Of a stretch of DNA of 64,000 nt, positions 22,966 through 35,292 are shown one piece after another. Under the pieces are notes generated by a model. It saw only the letters and a list, made by a program, of their open reading frames with translations, did no database searches and was not told where the DNA came from. The first letter of the stretch is position 1. Every line of letters starts with the position of its first letter. This DNA is from Henricia sp. BOLD:AAB3569 (taxonomy: Eukaryota > Echinodermata > Asteroidea > Spinulosida > Echinasteridae), in the NCBI GenBank assembly GCA_037783545.1, contig JBBELK010000833.1, positions 248,001 to 312,000 on the forward strand. The letters are read 5' to 3'. A program made the translations under genes and the position numbers.

Positions 22966-23279
22966 AGGGGAGTCAGGTTGGCGTAGCGGCTCTTTCCTCG
23001 CCTTCCACCAATGTGGCCCTGGTTCGAATCCCGTCCAGGTTCGAATCCCGTCCGGGTCAGTATGTGGATTGGGTTCTCAGTCCCTGCCTGATTCCGTGGG
23101 TTTTCCCCATACACGGTGGTGTGTGGGGCTTTCCTCCCACATCTAAAACTGAGAATTTCTTCCTGTTCCATAGTACTTCGTGGCCATGCTGAAGAACCTC
23201 CTAAGGTGGCTACAGGGCAACGACTTAAGTCGGCTAATCTCAGCAACCAGATCCCCTTAGGGGATCATACGAAAGAAGA
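22966..23279 (+). mobile_element. tRNA-derived SINE, copy 4
   Basis: Same 314-bp SINE with flanks at 22955-22965 and 23280-23290. The T tract of the following host monomer is 6 and not 7, showing tract slippage between otherwise identical superunits. The next monomer has GCGCAAGAG and a private CCAAAGTGG near 23575. Confidence 0.9.
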
Positions 23280-25369
23280 AGGTGTGTACAGACAGCCACG
23301 GTTTGCGCGAGAGCAGTCAGGAAGCCCCAACCCAGTTTTTTCTAAACTTTGAAATTTCTCTGCCATTTCCCGGCGAAAGTCTGTCAATTTTTTATGACAA
23401 GTGCGCAATATAGAGAGTTTAGGGCATGCAAAATTTGAAGTTCGTCGGAACATTTTTCGACCTCCAAATTTGCCGACGTTTGGACCACACTTTGACCAAA
23501 TTGCCGAGCCAAACTGCGGTGCGTTAACGACAGTCCGAATGACTGAGCATGCGCACAACTCAGGAGTACCCCAAAGTGGTGTGTACAGACAGCCACGGTT
23601 TGCGCAAGAGCAGTCAGGAAGCCTCAACCCAGTTTTTTCTAAACTTTGAAATTTCTCTGCCATTTCCCGGCGAAAGTCTGTCAATTTTTTATGACAAGTG
23701 CGCAATATAGAGAGTTTAGGGCATGCAAAATTTGAAGTTCGTCGGAACATTTTTCGACCTCCAAATTTGCCGACGTTTGGACCACACTTTGACCAAATTG
23801 CCGAGCCAAACTGCGGTGCGTTAACGACAGTCCGAATGACTGAGCATGCGCACAACTCAGGAGTACCCCAAAGAGGTGTGTACAGACAGCCACGGTTTGC
23901 GCGAGAGCAGTCAGGAAGCCTCAACCCAGTTTTTTCTAAACTTTGAAATTTCTCTGCCATTTCCCGGCGAAAGTCTGTCAATTTTTTATGACAAGTGCGC
24001 AATATAGAGAGTTTAGGGCATGCAAAATTTGAAGTTCGTCGGAACATTTTTCGACCTCCAAATTTGCCGACGTTTGGACCACACTTTGACCAAATTGCCG
24101 AGCCAAACTGCGGTGCGTTAACGACAGTCCGAATGACTGAGCATGCGCACAACTCAGGAGTACCCCAAAGAGGTGTGTACAGACAGCCACGGTTTGCGCG
24201 AGAGCAGTCAGGAAGCCTCAACCCAGTTTTTTCTAAACTTTGAAATTTCTCTGCCATTTCCCGGCGAAAGTCTGTCAATTTTTTATGACAAGTGCGCAAT
24301 ATAGAGAGTTTAGGGCATGCAAAATTTGAAGTTCGTCGGAACATTTTTCGACCTCCAAATTTGCCGACGTTTGGACCACACTTTGACCAAATTGCCGAGC
24401 CAAACTGCGGTGCGTTAACGACAGTCCGAATGACTGAGCATGCGCACAACTCAGGAGTACCCCAAAGAGGTGTGTACAGACAGCCACGGTTTGCGCGAGA
24501 GCAGTCAGGAAGCCTCAACCCAGTTTTTTCTAAACTTTGAAATTTCTCTGCCATTTCCCGGCGAAAGTCTGTCAATTTTTTATGACAAGTGCGCAATATA
24601 GAGAGTTTAGGGCATGCAAAATTTGAAGTTCGTCGGAACATTTTTCGACCTCCAAATTTGCCGACGTTTGGACCACACTTTGACCAAATTGCCGAGCCAA
24701 ACTGCGGTGCGTTAACGACAGTCCGAATGACTGAGCATGCGCACAACTCAGGAGTACCCCAAAGAGGTGTGTACAGACAGCCACGGTTTGCGCGAGAGCA
24801 GTCAGGAAGCCTCAACCCAGTTTTTTCTAAACTTTGAAATTTCTCTGCCATTTCCCGGCGAAAGTCTGTCAATTTTTTATGACAAGTGCGCAATATAGAG
24901 AGTTTAGGGCATGCAAAATTTGAAGTTCGTCGGAACATTTTTCGACCTCCAAATTTGCCGACGTTTGGACCACACTTTGACCAAATTGCCGAGCCAAACT
25001 GCGGTGCGTTAACGACAGTCCGAATGACTGAGCATGCGCACAACTCAGGAGTACCCCAAAGAGGTGTGTACAGACAGCCACGGTTTGCGCGAGAGCAGTC
25101 AGGAAGCCTCAACCCAGTTTTTTCTAAACTTTGAAATTTCTCTGCCATTTCCCGGCGAAAGTCTGTCAATTTTTTATGACAAGTGCGCAATATAGAGAGT
25201 TTAGGGCATGCAAAATTTGAAGTTCGTCGGAACATTTTTCGACCTCCAAATTTGCCGACGTTTGGACCACACTTTGACCAAATTGCCGAGCCAAACTGCG
25301 GTGCGTTAACGACAGTCCGAATGACTGAGCATGCGCACAACTCAGGAGTACCCCAAAGAGGTGTGTACA
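23280..25369. repeat. Satellite between SINE copies 4 and 5, with five plain monomers in a row
   Basis: After the GCGCAAGAG monomer, five consecutive plain monomers (starting near 23693, 23990, 24287, 24584 and 24881) read as identical at exactly 297-bp steps. This makes a 7-monomer superunit of 2404 bp from SINE to SINE. It is the most homogeneous stretch of the window, so very recent expansion or an assembly copy-number error are both possible. Confidence 0.94.
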
Positions 25370-25683
25370 AGGGGAGTCAGGTTGGCGTAGCGGCTCTTTC
25401 CTCGCCTTCCACCAATGTGGCCCTGGTTCGAATCCCGTCCAGGTTCGAATCCCGTCCGGGTCAGTATGTGGATTGGGTTCTCAGTCCCTGCCTGATTCCG
25501 TGGGTTTTCCCCATACACGGTGGTGTGTGGGGCTTTCCTCCCACATCTAAAACTGAGAATTTCTTCCTGTTCCATAGTACTTCGTGGCCATGCTGAAGAA
25601 CCTCCTAAGGTGGCTACAGGGCAACGACTTAAGTCGGCTAATCTCAGCAACCAGATCCCCTTAGGGGATCATACGAAAGAAGA
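25370..25683 (+). mobile_element. tRNA-derived SINE, copy 5
   Basis: Same 314-bp SINE with flanks at 25359-25369 and 25684-25694. It is followed by AAGCCCCAACCC with a 6-T tract, then the GCGCAAGAG monomer near 26007. Confidence 0.9.
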
Positions 25684-26585
25684 AGGTGTGTACAGACAGC
25701 CACGGTTTGCGCGAGAGCAGTCAGGAAGCCCCAACCCAGTTTTTTCTAAACTTTGAAATTTCTCTGCCATTTCCCGGCGAAAGTCTGTCAATTTTTTATG
25801 ACAAGTGCGCAATATAGAGAGTTTAGGGCATGCAAAATTTGAAGTTCGTCGGAACATTTTTCGACCTCCAAATTTGCCGACGTTTGGACCACACTTTGAC
25901 CAAATTGCCGAGCCAAACTGCGGTGCGTTAACGACAGTCCGAATGACTGAGCATGCGCACAACTCAGGAGTACCCCAAAGAGGTGTGTACAGACAGCCAC
26001 GGTTTGCGCAAGAGCAGTCAGGAAGCCTCAACCCAGTTTTTTCTAAACTTTGAAATTTCTCTGCCATTTCCCGGCGAAAGTCTGTCAATTTTTTATGACA
26101 AGTGCGCAATATAGAGAGTTTAGGGCATGCAAAATTTGAAGTTCGTCGGAACATTTTTCGACCTCCAAATTTGCCGACGTTTGGACCACACTTTGACCAA
26201 ATTGCCGAGCCAAACTGCGGTGCGTTAACGACAGTCCGAATGACTGAGCATGCGCACAACTCAGGAGTACCCCAAAGAGGTGTGTACAGACAGCCACGGT
26301 TTGCGCGAGAGCAGTCAGGAAGCCTCAACCCAGTTTTTTCTAAACTTTGAAATTTCTCTGCCATTTCCCGGCGAAAGTCTGTCAATTTTTTATGACAAGT
26401 GCGCAATATAGAGAGTTTAGGGCATGCAAAATTTGAAGTTCGTCGGAACATTTTTCGACCTCCAAATTTGCCGACGTTTGGACCACACTTTGACCAAATT
26501 GCCGAGCCAAACTGCGGTGCGTTAACGACAGTCCGAATGACTGAGCATGCGCACAACTCAGGAGTACCCCAAAGAGGTGTGTACA
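25684..26585. repeat. Satellite between SINE copies 5 and 6
   Basis: A 3-monomer superunit again: SINE-bearing, GCGCAAGAG and plain monomers, 1216 bp from SINE to SINE. It differs from the 1217-bp unit between copies 2 and 3 by one T in the tract. Confidence 0.94.
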
Positions 26586-26899
26586 AGGGGAGTCAGGTTG
26601 GCGTAGCGGCTCTTTCCTCGCCTTCCACCAATGTGGCCCTGGTTCGAATCCCGTCCAGGTTCGAATCCCGTCCGGGTCAGTATGTGGATTGGGTTCTCAG
26701 TCCCTGCCTGATTCCGTGGGTTTTCCCCATACACGGTGGTGTGTGGGGCTTTCCTCCCACATCTAAAACTGAGAATTTCTTCCTGTTCCATAGTACTTCG
26801 TGGCCATGCTGAAGAACCTCCTAAGGTGGCTACAGGGCAACGACTTAAGTCGGCTAATCTCAGCAACCAGATCCCCTTAGGGGATCATACGAAAGAAGA
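26586..26899 (+). mobile_element. tRNA-derived SINE, copy 6
   Basis: Last copy, with flanks at 26575-26585 and 26900-26910. The host monomer has AAGCCCCAACCC and a 7-T tract. The next monomer has the normal GCGCGAGAG, not GCGCAAGAG, so the superunit ends here. Confidence 0.9.
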
Positions 26900-29800
26900 A
26901 GGTGTGTACAGACAGCCACGGTTTGCGCGAGAGCAGTCAGGAAGCCCCAACCCAGTTTTTTTCTAAACTTTGAAATTTCTCTGCCATTTCCCGGCGAAAG
27001 TCTGTCAATTTTTTATGACAAGTGCGCAATATAGAGAGTTTAGGGCATGCAAAATTTGAAGTTCGTCGGAACATTTTTCGACCTCCAAATTTGCCGACGT
27101 TTGGACCACACTTTGACCAAATTGCCGAGCCAAACTGCGGTGCGTTAACGACAGTCCGAATGACTGAGCATGCGCACAACTCAGGAGTACCCCAAAGAGG
27201 TGTGTACAGACAGCCACGGTTTGCGCGAGAGCAGTCAGGAAGCCTCAACCCAGTTTTTTCTAAACTTTGAAATTTCTCTGCCATTTCCCGGCGAAAGTCT
27301 GTCAATTTTGTATGACAAGTGCGCAATATAGAGAGTTTAGGGCATGCAAAATTTGAAGTTCGTCGGAACATTTTTCGACCTCCAAATTTGCCGACGTTTG
27401 GACCACACTTTGACCAAATTGCCGAGCCAAACTGCGGTGTGTTAACGACAGTCCGAATGACTGAGCATGCGCACAACTCAGGAGTACCCCAAAGAGGTGT
27501 GTACAGACAGCCACGGTTTGCGCGAGAGCAGTCAGGAAGCCTCAACCCATTTTTTTCTAAACTTTGTAATTTCTCAGCCATTTCCCGGCGAAAGTCTGTC
27601 AATTTGTTATGACAAGTGCGCAATATAGAGAGTTTAGGGCATGCAAAATTTGAAGTTCGTCGGAACATTTTTCGACCTCCAAATTTGCCGACGTTTGGAC
27701 CACACTTTGACCAAATTGCCGAGCCAAACTGCGGTGCGTTAACGACAGTCCGAATGACTGAGCATGCGCACAACTCAGGAGTACCCCAAAGAGGTGTGTA
27801 CAGACAGCCACGGTTTGCGCGAGAGCAGTCAGGAAGGTCCTCAACCCAGTTTTTTCTAAACTTTGAAATTTCTCTGCCATTTCCCGGCGAAAGTCTGTCA
27901 ATTTTTTATGACAAGTGCGCAATATAGAGAGTTTAGGGCATGCAAAATTTGAAGTTCGTCGGAACATTTTTCGACCTCCAAATTTGCCGACGTTTGGACC
28001 ACACTTTGACCAAATTGCCGAGCCAAACTGCGGTGCGTTAACGACAGTCCGAATGACTGAGCATGCGCACAACTCAGGAGTACCCCAAAGAGGTGTGTAC
28101 AGACAGCCACGGTTTGCGCGAGAGCAGTCAGGAAGCCTCAACCCAGTTTTTTCTAAACTTTGAAATTTCTCTGCCATTTCCTGGCGAAAGTCTGTCAATT
28201 TCTTATGACAAGTGCGCAATATAGAGAGTTTAGGGCATGCAAAATTTGAAGTTCGTCGGAACATTTTTCGACCTCCAAATTTGCCGACGTTTGGACCACA
28301 CTTTGACCAAATTGCCGAGCCAAACTGCGGTGCGTTAACGACAGTCCGAATGACTGAGCATGCGCACAACTCAGGAGTACCCCAAAGAGGTGTGTACAGA
28401 CAGCCACGGTTTGCGCGAGAGCAGTCAGGAAGCCTCAACCCAGTTTTTTCTAAACTTTGAAATTTCTCTGCCATTTCCTGGCGAAAGTCTGTCAATTTCT
28501 TATGACAAGTGCGCAATATAGAGAGTTTAGGGCATGCAAAATTTGAAGTTCGTCGGAACATTTTTCGACCTCCAAATTTGCCGACGTTTGGACCACACTT
28601 TGACCAAATTGCCGAGCCAAACTGCGGTGCGTTAACGACAGTCCGAATGACTGAGCATGCGCACAACTCAGGAGTACCCCAAAGAGGTGTGTACAGACAG
28701 CCACGGTTTGCGCGAGAGCAGTCAGGAAGCCTCAACCCAGTTTTTTCTAAACTTTGAAATTTCTCTGCCATTTCCCGGCGAAAGTCTGTCAATTTTTTAT
28801 GACAAGTGCGCAATATAGAGAGTTTAGGGCATGCAAAATTTGAAGTTCGTCGGAACATTTTTCGACCTCCAAATTTGCCGACGTTTGGACCACACTTTGA
28901 CCAAATTGCCGAGCCAAACTGCGGTGCGTTAACGACAGTCCGAATGACTGAGCATGCGCACAACTCAGGAGTACCCCAAAGAGGTGTGTACAGACAGCCA
29001 CGGTTTGCGCGAGAGCAGTCAGGAAGCCTCAACCCAGTTTTTTCTAAACTTTGAAATTTCTCTGCCATTTCCTGGCGAAAGTCTGTCAATTTCTTATGAC
29101 AAGTGCGCAATATAGAGAGTTTAGGGCATGCAAAATTTGAAGTTCGTCGGAACATTTTTCGACCTCCAAATTTGCCGACGTTTGGACCACACTTTGACCA
29201 AATTGCCGAGCCAAACTGCGGTGCGTTAACGACAGTCCGAATGACTGAGCATGCGCACAACTCAGGAGTACCCCAAAGAGGTGTGTACAGACAGCCACGG
29301 TTTGCGCGAGAGCAGTCAGGAAGCCTCAACCCAGTTTTTTTCTAAACTTTAAAATTTATCTGCCATTTCCCGGCGAAAGTCTGTCAATTTTTTTATGACA
29401 AGTGCGCAATATAGAGAGTTTAGGGCATGCAAAATTTGAAGTTCGTCGGAACATTTTTCGACCTCCAAATTTGCCGACGTTTGGACCACACTTTGACCAA
29501 ATTGCCGAGCCAAACTGCGGTGCGATAACGACAGTCCGAATGACTGAGCATGCGCACAACTCAGGAGTACCCCAAAGAGGTGTGTACAGACAGCCACGGT
29601 TTGCGCGAGAGCAGTCAGGAAGCCTCAACCCAGTTTTTTCTAAACTTTGAAATTTCTCTGCCATTTCCCGGCGAAAGTCTGTCAATTTTTTATGACAAGT
29701 GCGCAATATAGAGAGTTTAGGGCATGCAAAATTTGAAGTTCGTCGGAACATTTTTCGACCTCCAAATTTGCCGACGTTTGGACCACACTTTGACCAAATT

Positions 29801-31885
29801 GCCGAGCCAAACTGCGGTGCGTTAACGACAGTCCGAATGACTGAGCATGCGCACAACTCAGGAGTACCCCAAAGAGGTGTGTACAGACAGCCACGGTTTG
29901 CGCGAGAGCAGTCAGGAAGCCTCAACCCAGTTTTTTCTAAACTTTGAAATTTCTCTGCCATTTCCCGGCGAAAGTCTGTCAATTTTTTATGACAAGTGCG
30001 CAATATAGAGAGTTTAGGGCATGCAAAATTTGAAGTTCGTCGGAACATTTTTCGACCTCCAAATTTGCCGACGTTTGGACCACACTTTGACCAAATTGCC
30101 GAGCCAAACTGCGGTGTGTTAACGACAGTCCGAATGACTGAGCATGCGCACAACTCAGGAGTACCCCAAAGAGGTGTGTACAGACAGCCACGGTTTGCGC
30201 GAGAGCAGTCAGGAAGCCTCAACCCAGTTTTTTCTAAACTTTGTAATTTCTCAGCCATTTCCCGGCGAAAGTCTGTCAATTTGTTATGACAAGTGCGCAA
30301 TATAGAGAGTTTAGGGCATGCAAAATTTGAAGTTCGTCGGAACATTTTTCGACCTCCAAATTTGCCGACGTTTGGACCACACTTTGACCAAATTGCCGAG
30401 CCAAACTGCGGTGCGTTAACGACAGTCCGAATGACTGAGCATGCGCACAACTCAGGAGTACCCCAAAGAGGTGTGTACAGACAGCCACGGTTTGCGCGAG
30501 AGCAGTCAGGAAGCCTCAACCCAGTTTTTTCTAAACTTTGAAATTTATCTGCCGTTTCCCGGCGAAAGTCTGTCAATTTTTTATGACAAGTGCGCAATAT
30601 AGAGAGTTTAGGGCATGCAAAATTTGAAGTTCGTCGGAACATTTTTCGACCTCCAAATTTGCCGACGTTTGGACCACACTTTGACCAAATTGCCGAGCCA
30701 AACTGCGGTGCGTTAACGACAGTCCGAATGACTGAGCATGCGCACAACTCAGGAGTACCCCAAAGAGGTGTGTACAGACAGCCACGGTTTGCGCGAGAGC
30801 AGTCAGGAAGCCTCAACCCAGTTTTTTCTAAACTTTGAAATTTCTCTGCCATTTCCCGGCGAAAGTCTGTCAATTTCTTATGACAAGTGCGCAATATAGA
30901 GAGTTTAGGGCATGCAAAATTTGAAGTTCGTCGGAACATTTTTCGACCTCCAAATTTGCCGACGTTTGGACCACACTTTGACCAAATTGCCGAGCCAAAC
31001 TGCGGTGCGTTAACGACAGTCCGAATGACTGAGCATGCGCACAACTCAGGAGTACCCCAAAGAGGTGTGTACAGACAGCCACGGTTTGCGCGAGAGCAGT
31101 CAGGAAGCCTCAACCCAGTTTTTTTTCTAAACTTTAAAATTTATCTGCCATTTCCCGGCGAAAGTCTGTCAATTTTTTTATGACAAGTGCGCAATATAGA
31201 GAGTTTAGGGCATGCAAAATTTGAAGTTCGTCGGAACATTTTTCGACCTCCAAATTTGCCGACGTTTGGACCACACTTTGACCAAATTGCCGAGCCAAAC
31301 TGCGGTGCGATAACGACAGTCCGAATGACTGAACATGCGCACAACTCAGGAGTACCCCAAAGAGGTGTGTACAGACAGCCACGGTTTGCGCGAGAGCAGT
31401 CAGGAAGCCTCAACCCAGTTTTTTCTAAACTTTGAAATTTCTCTGCCATTTTCCGGCGAAAGTCTGTCAATTTTTTATGACAAGTGCGCAATATAGAGAG
31501 TTTAGGGCATGCAAAATTTGAAGTTCGTCGGAACATTTTTCGACCTCCAAATTTGCCGACGTTTGGACCACACTTTGACCAAATTGCCGAGCCAAACTGC
31601 GGTGCGTTAACGACAGTCCGAATGACTGAGCATGCGCACAACTCAGGAGTACCCCAAAGAGGTGTGTACAGACAGCCACGGTTTGCGCGAGAGCAGTCAG
31701 GAAGCCTCAACCCAGTTTTTTCTAAACTTTGAAATTTCTCTGCCATTTCCCGGCGAAAGTCTGTCAATTTCTTATGACAAGTGCGCAATATAGAGAGTTT
31801 AGGGCATGCAAAATTTGAAGTTCGTCGGAACATTTTTCGACCTCCAAATTTGCCGACGTTTGGACCACACTTTGACCAAATTGCC
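26900..31885. repeat. Satellite between SINE copy 6 and insert B (about 17 monomers)
   Basis: Ordinary monomers with several clustered variants. TGTGTTAAC followed by TTTGTAATTTCTCAGCC occurs near 27438 and 30116. CCTGGCG with AATTTCTTATG occurs near 28180, 28477 and 29071. A 2-bp gain (AAGGTCCTCAACC) lies near 27836. TTTAAAATTTATCTGCC followed by TGCGATAAC occurs near 29348/29522 and 31133/31307. GCGATAAC destroys the CGTTAACG palindrome. The segment ends at AAATTGCC, where insert B begins. Confidence 0.93.
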
Positions 31886-32589
31886 TTTTTCTAAAATGTT
31901 TTATTCGTCCGAATAAAACACGCTAACCAGTCCAACGTTGTTACCGATAGAACCAGTGCTTCAGCCGTTGTCGTTGCCAGTCCAGGTCATTTATCCACTA
32001 AGCGTTCGCCGTTATTGCCAAATTTCCTCATTCGTAGTCGTTGCCAGTCCAGGTCATTTATCCACTAAGCGTTCGCCGTTATTGCCAAATTTCCTCATTC
32101 GTAGTCGTTGCCAGTCCAGGTCATTTATCCACCAATTGTTCGCCGTTATTGCCAAATTTCCTCATTCGTTGTCGTTGCCAGTCCAGGTCATTTATCCACC
32201 AACTTTCCTCATTCGTTGTCGTTGCCAATCCAGGTCATTATCCGGCGAGTATTCTCCATCACAATCATCACCAATCTTGGTCGATCGTGTCCGAGTATCA
32301 GGTCATATCCTTCGAGAAGCACCACAGGTACATCCTCATAAAACCACAATCGTCACCAGTCCAGGTCTGGAAGAATCAAGACCGCAGACTCGGATCCAAT
32401 CGTGTTCCAAAATTGCATCGGCGTTCCCCGTGACGTACGTACTGGTCACTCCATCATTGAGCAACGTTCCAGGACATCACGGGATTCCGCGAAAAACTCC
32501 TCCAAACTACCTATGTGCAAGGGTAGTCCTTTGGAAAGCGGTCATCACAGGCCAGCGAGGAAAGAACCCGTACGCCAACCCGACCGCCC
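31886..32589. mobile_element. 704-bp insertion of unknown origin, copy B
   Basis: Same insert at the same monomer position as copy A, 16028 bp away. It differs from A at four sites (the counterparts of 16175, 16388, 16531 and 16561), about 0.6%, and I see no difference from copy C. Hairpin at 31897-31920; 67-bp units from 31970. The right junction differs from A: the 20-bp word AAACTGCGGTGCGTTAACGA appears twice in tandem at a 27-bp period (32591-32610 and 32618-32637). The plus-strand open frame from 31938 to 32756 has no recognisable domain. Confidence 0.75.
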
Positions 32590-34397
32590 CAAACTGCGGT
32601 GCGTTAACGACCGAGCCAAACTGCGGTGCGTTAACGACAGTCCGAATGACTGAGCATGCGCACAACTCAGGAGTACCCCAAAGAGGTGTGTACAGACAGC
32701 CACGGTTTGCGCGAGAGCAGTCAGGAAGCCTCAACCCAGTTTTTTCTAAACTTTAAAATTTATCTGCCATTTTCCGGCGAAAGTCTGTCAATTTTTTATG
32801 ACAAGTGCGCAATATAGAGAGTTTAGGGCATGCAAAATTTGAAGTTCGTCGGAACATTTTTCGACCTCCAAATTTGCCGACGTTTGGACCACACTTTGAC
32901 CAAATTGCCGAGCCAAACTGCGGTGCGTTAACGACAGTCCGAATGACTGAGCATGCGCACAACTCAGGAGTACCCCAAAGAGGTGTGTACAGACAGCCAC
33001 GGTTTGCGCGAGAGCAGTCAGGAAGCCTCAACCCAGTTTTTTCTAAACTTTGAAATTTATCTGCCGTTTCCCGGCGAAAGTCTGTCAATTTTTTATGACA
33101 AGTGCGCAATATAGAGAGTTTAGGGCATGCAAAATTTGAAGTTCGTCGGAACATTTTTCGACCTCCAAATTTGCCGACGTTTGGACCACACTTTGACCAA
33201 ATTGCCGAGCCAAACTGCGGTGCGTTAACGACAGTCCGAATGACTGAGCATGCGCACAACTCAGGAGTACCCCAAAGAGGTGTGTACAGACAGCCACGGT
33301 TTGCGCGAGAGCAGTCAGGAAGCCTCAACCCAGTTTTTTCTAAACTTTGAAATTTCTCTGCCATTTCCCGGCGAAAGTCTGTCAATTTCTTATGACAAGT
33401 GCGCAATATAGAGAGTTTAGGGCATGCAAAATTTGAAGTTCGTCGGAACATTTTTCGACCTCCAAATTTGCCGACGTTTGGACCACACTTTGACCAAATT
33501 GCCGAGCCAAACTGCGGTGCGTTAACGACAGTCCGAATGACTGAGCATGCGCACAACTCAGGAGTACCCCAAAGAGGTGTGTACAGACAGCCACGGTTTG
33601 CGCGAGAGCAGTCAGGAAGCCTCAACCCAGTTTTTTTTCTAAACTTTAAAATTTATCTGCCATTTCCCGGCGAAAGTCTGTCAATTTTTTTATGACAAGT
33701 GCGCAATATAGAGAGTTTAGGGCATGCAAAATTTGAAGTTCGTCGGAACATTTTTCGACCTCCAAATTTGCCGACGTTTGGACCACACTTTGACCAAATT
33801 GCCGAGCCAAACTGCGGTGCGATAACGACAGTCCGAATGACTGAACATGCGCACAACTCAGGAGTACCCCAAAGAGGTGTGTACAGACAGCCACGGTTTG
33901 CGCGAGAGCAGTCAGGAAGCCTCAACCCAGTTTTTTCTAAACTTTGAAATTTCTCTGCCATTTTCCGGCGAAAGTCTGTCAATTTTTTATGACAAGTGCG
34001 CAATATAGAGAGTTTAGGGCATGCAAAATTTGAAGTTCGTCGGAACATTTTTCGACCTCCAAATTTGCCGACGTTTGGACCACACTTTGACCAAATTGCC
34101 GAGCCAAACTGCGGTGCGTTAACGACAGTCCGAATGACTGAGCATGCGCACAACTCAGGAGTACCCCAAAGAGGTGTGTACAGACAGCCACGGTTTGCGC
34201 GAGAGCAGTCAGGAAGCCTCAACCCAGTTTTTTCTAAACTTTGAAATTTCTCTGCCATTTCCCGGCGAAAGTCTGTCAATTTCTTATGACAAGTGCGCAA
34301 TATAGAGAGTTTAGGGCATGCAAAATTTGAAGTTCGTCGGAACATTTTTCGACCTCCAAATTTGCCGACGTTTGGACCACACTTTGACCAAATTGCC
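32590..34397. repeat. Satellite between inserts B and C
   Basis: Starts with the 27-bp junction duplication, then about six monomers. It contains the seam of the 2512-bp tandem duplication near 32780. Variants repeat those upstream: TTTAAAATTTATCTGCCATTTTCC near 32752, the CCGTTTCCC monomer near 33064, TTTCTTATG near 33387, the 8-T tract near 33632 and GCGATAAC near 33820. Confidence 0.93.
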
Positions 34398-35101
34398 TTT
34401 TTCTAAAATGTTTTATTCGTCCGAATAAAACACGCTAACCAGTCCAACGTTGTTACCGATAGAACCAGTGCTTCAGCCGTTGTCGTTGCCAGTCCAGGTC
34501 ATTTATCCACTAAGCGTTCGCCGTTATTGCCAAATTTCCTCATTCGTAGTCGTTGCCAGTCCAGGTCATTTATCCACTAAGCGTTCGCCGTTATTGCCAA
34601 ATTTCCTCATTCGTAGTCGTTGCCAGTCCAGGTCATTTATCCACCAATTGTTCGCCGTTATTGCCAAATTTCCTCATTCGTTGTCGTTGCCAGTCCAGGT
34701 CATTTATCCACCAACTTTCCTCATTCGTTGTCGTTGCCAATCCAGGTCATTATCCGGCGAGTATTCTCCATCACAATCATCACCAATCTTGGTCGATCGT
34801 GTCCGAGTATCAGGTCATATCCTTCGAGAAGCACCACAGGTACATCCTCATAAAACCACAATCGTCACCAGTCCAGGTCTGGAAGAATCAAGACCGCAGA
34901 CTCGGATCCAATCGTGTTCCAAAATTGCATCGGCGTTCCCCGTGACGTACGTACTGGTCACTCCATCATTGAGCAACGTTCCAGGACATCACGGGATTCC
35001 GCGAAAAACTCCTCCAAACTACCTATGTGCAAGGGTAGTCCTTTGGAAAGCGGTCATCACAGGCCAGCGAGGAAAGAACCCGTACGCCAACCCGACCGCC
35101 C
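34398..35101. mobile_element. 704-bp insertion of unknown origin, copy C
   Basis: Second member of the 2512-bp tandem duplication. I read it as identical to copy B, including the junction duplication (20-bp words at 35103-35122 and 35130-35149). Hairpin at 34409-34432; 67-bp units from 34482. It was multiplied as a passenger, not by its own movement. Confidence 0.77.
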
Positions 35102-35292
35102 CAAACTGCGGTGCGTTAACGACCGAGCCAAACTGCGGTGCGTTAACGACAGTCCGAATGACTGAGCATGCGCACAACTCAGGAGTACCCCAAAGAGGTG
35201 TGTACAGACAGCCACGGTTTGCGCGAGAGCAGTCAGGAAGCCTCAACCCAGTTTTTTCTAAACTTTAAAATTTATCTGCCATTTTCCGGCGA

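Larger units (their letters stand above)
20235..26934. repeat. SINE-bearing higher-order repeat with variable superunit length
   Basis: SINE-to-SINE distances are 1217, 1514, 2404 and 1216 bp. A SINE-bearing monomer is about 622 bp (297 + 314 + 11), so the superunits hold 2, 3, 6 and 2 further monomers. The order is constant: SINE monomer, GCGCAAGAG monomer, then 1, 2, 5 or 1 plain monomers. Only the number of plain monomers changes, as expected when unequal exchange aligns plain monomers out of register. SINE copy 1, 3298 bp upstream, belongs to the same lineage but has a different downstream order. Confidence 0.9.

Noticed and set aside
16937-26899. Six independent SINE insertions into a hotspot
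   Set aside because: Identical target duplication, orientation and length, a shared private change in the host monomer, and near-identical sequence all favour one insertion copied with the satellite.
31938-32756. 272-codon plus-strand open frame across insert B (also 34450-35268 and 15910-16701)
   Set aside because: It passes through a 67-bp minisatellite whose period is not a multiple of three, so repeat units are read in different frames, and it ends inside satellite. No recognisable protein.
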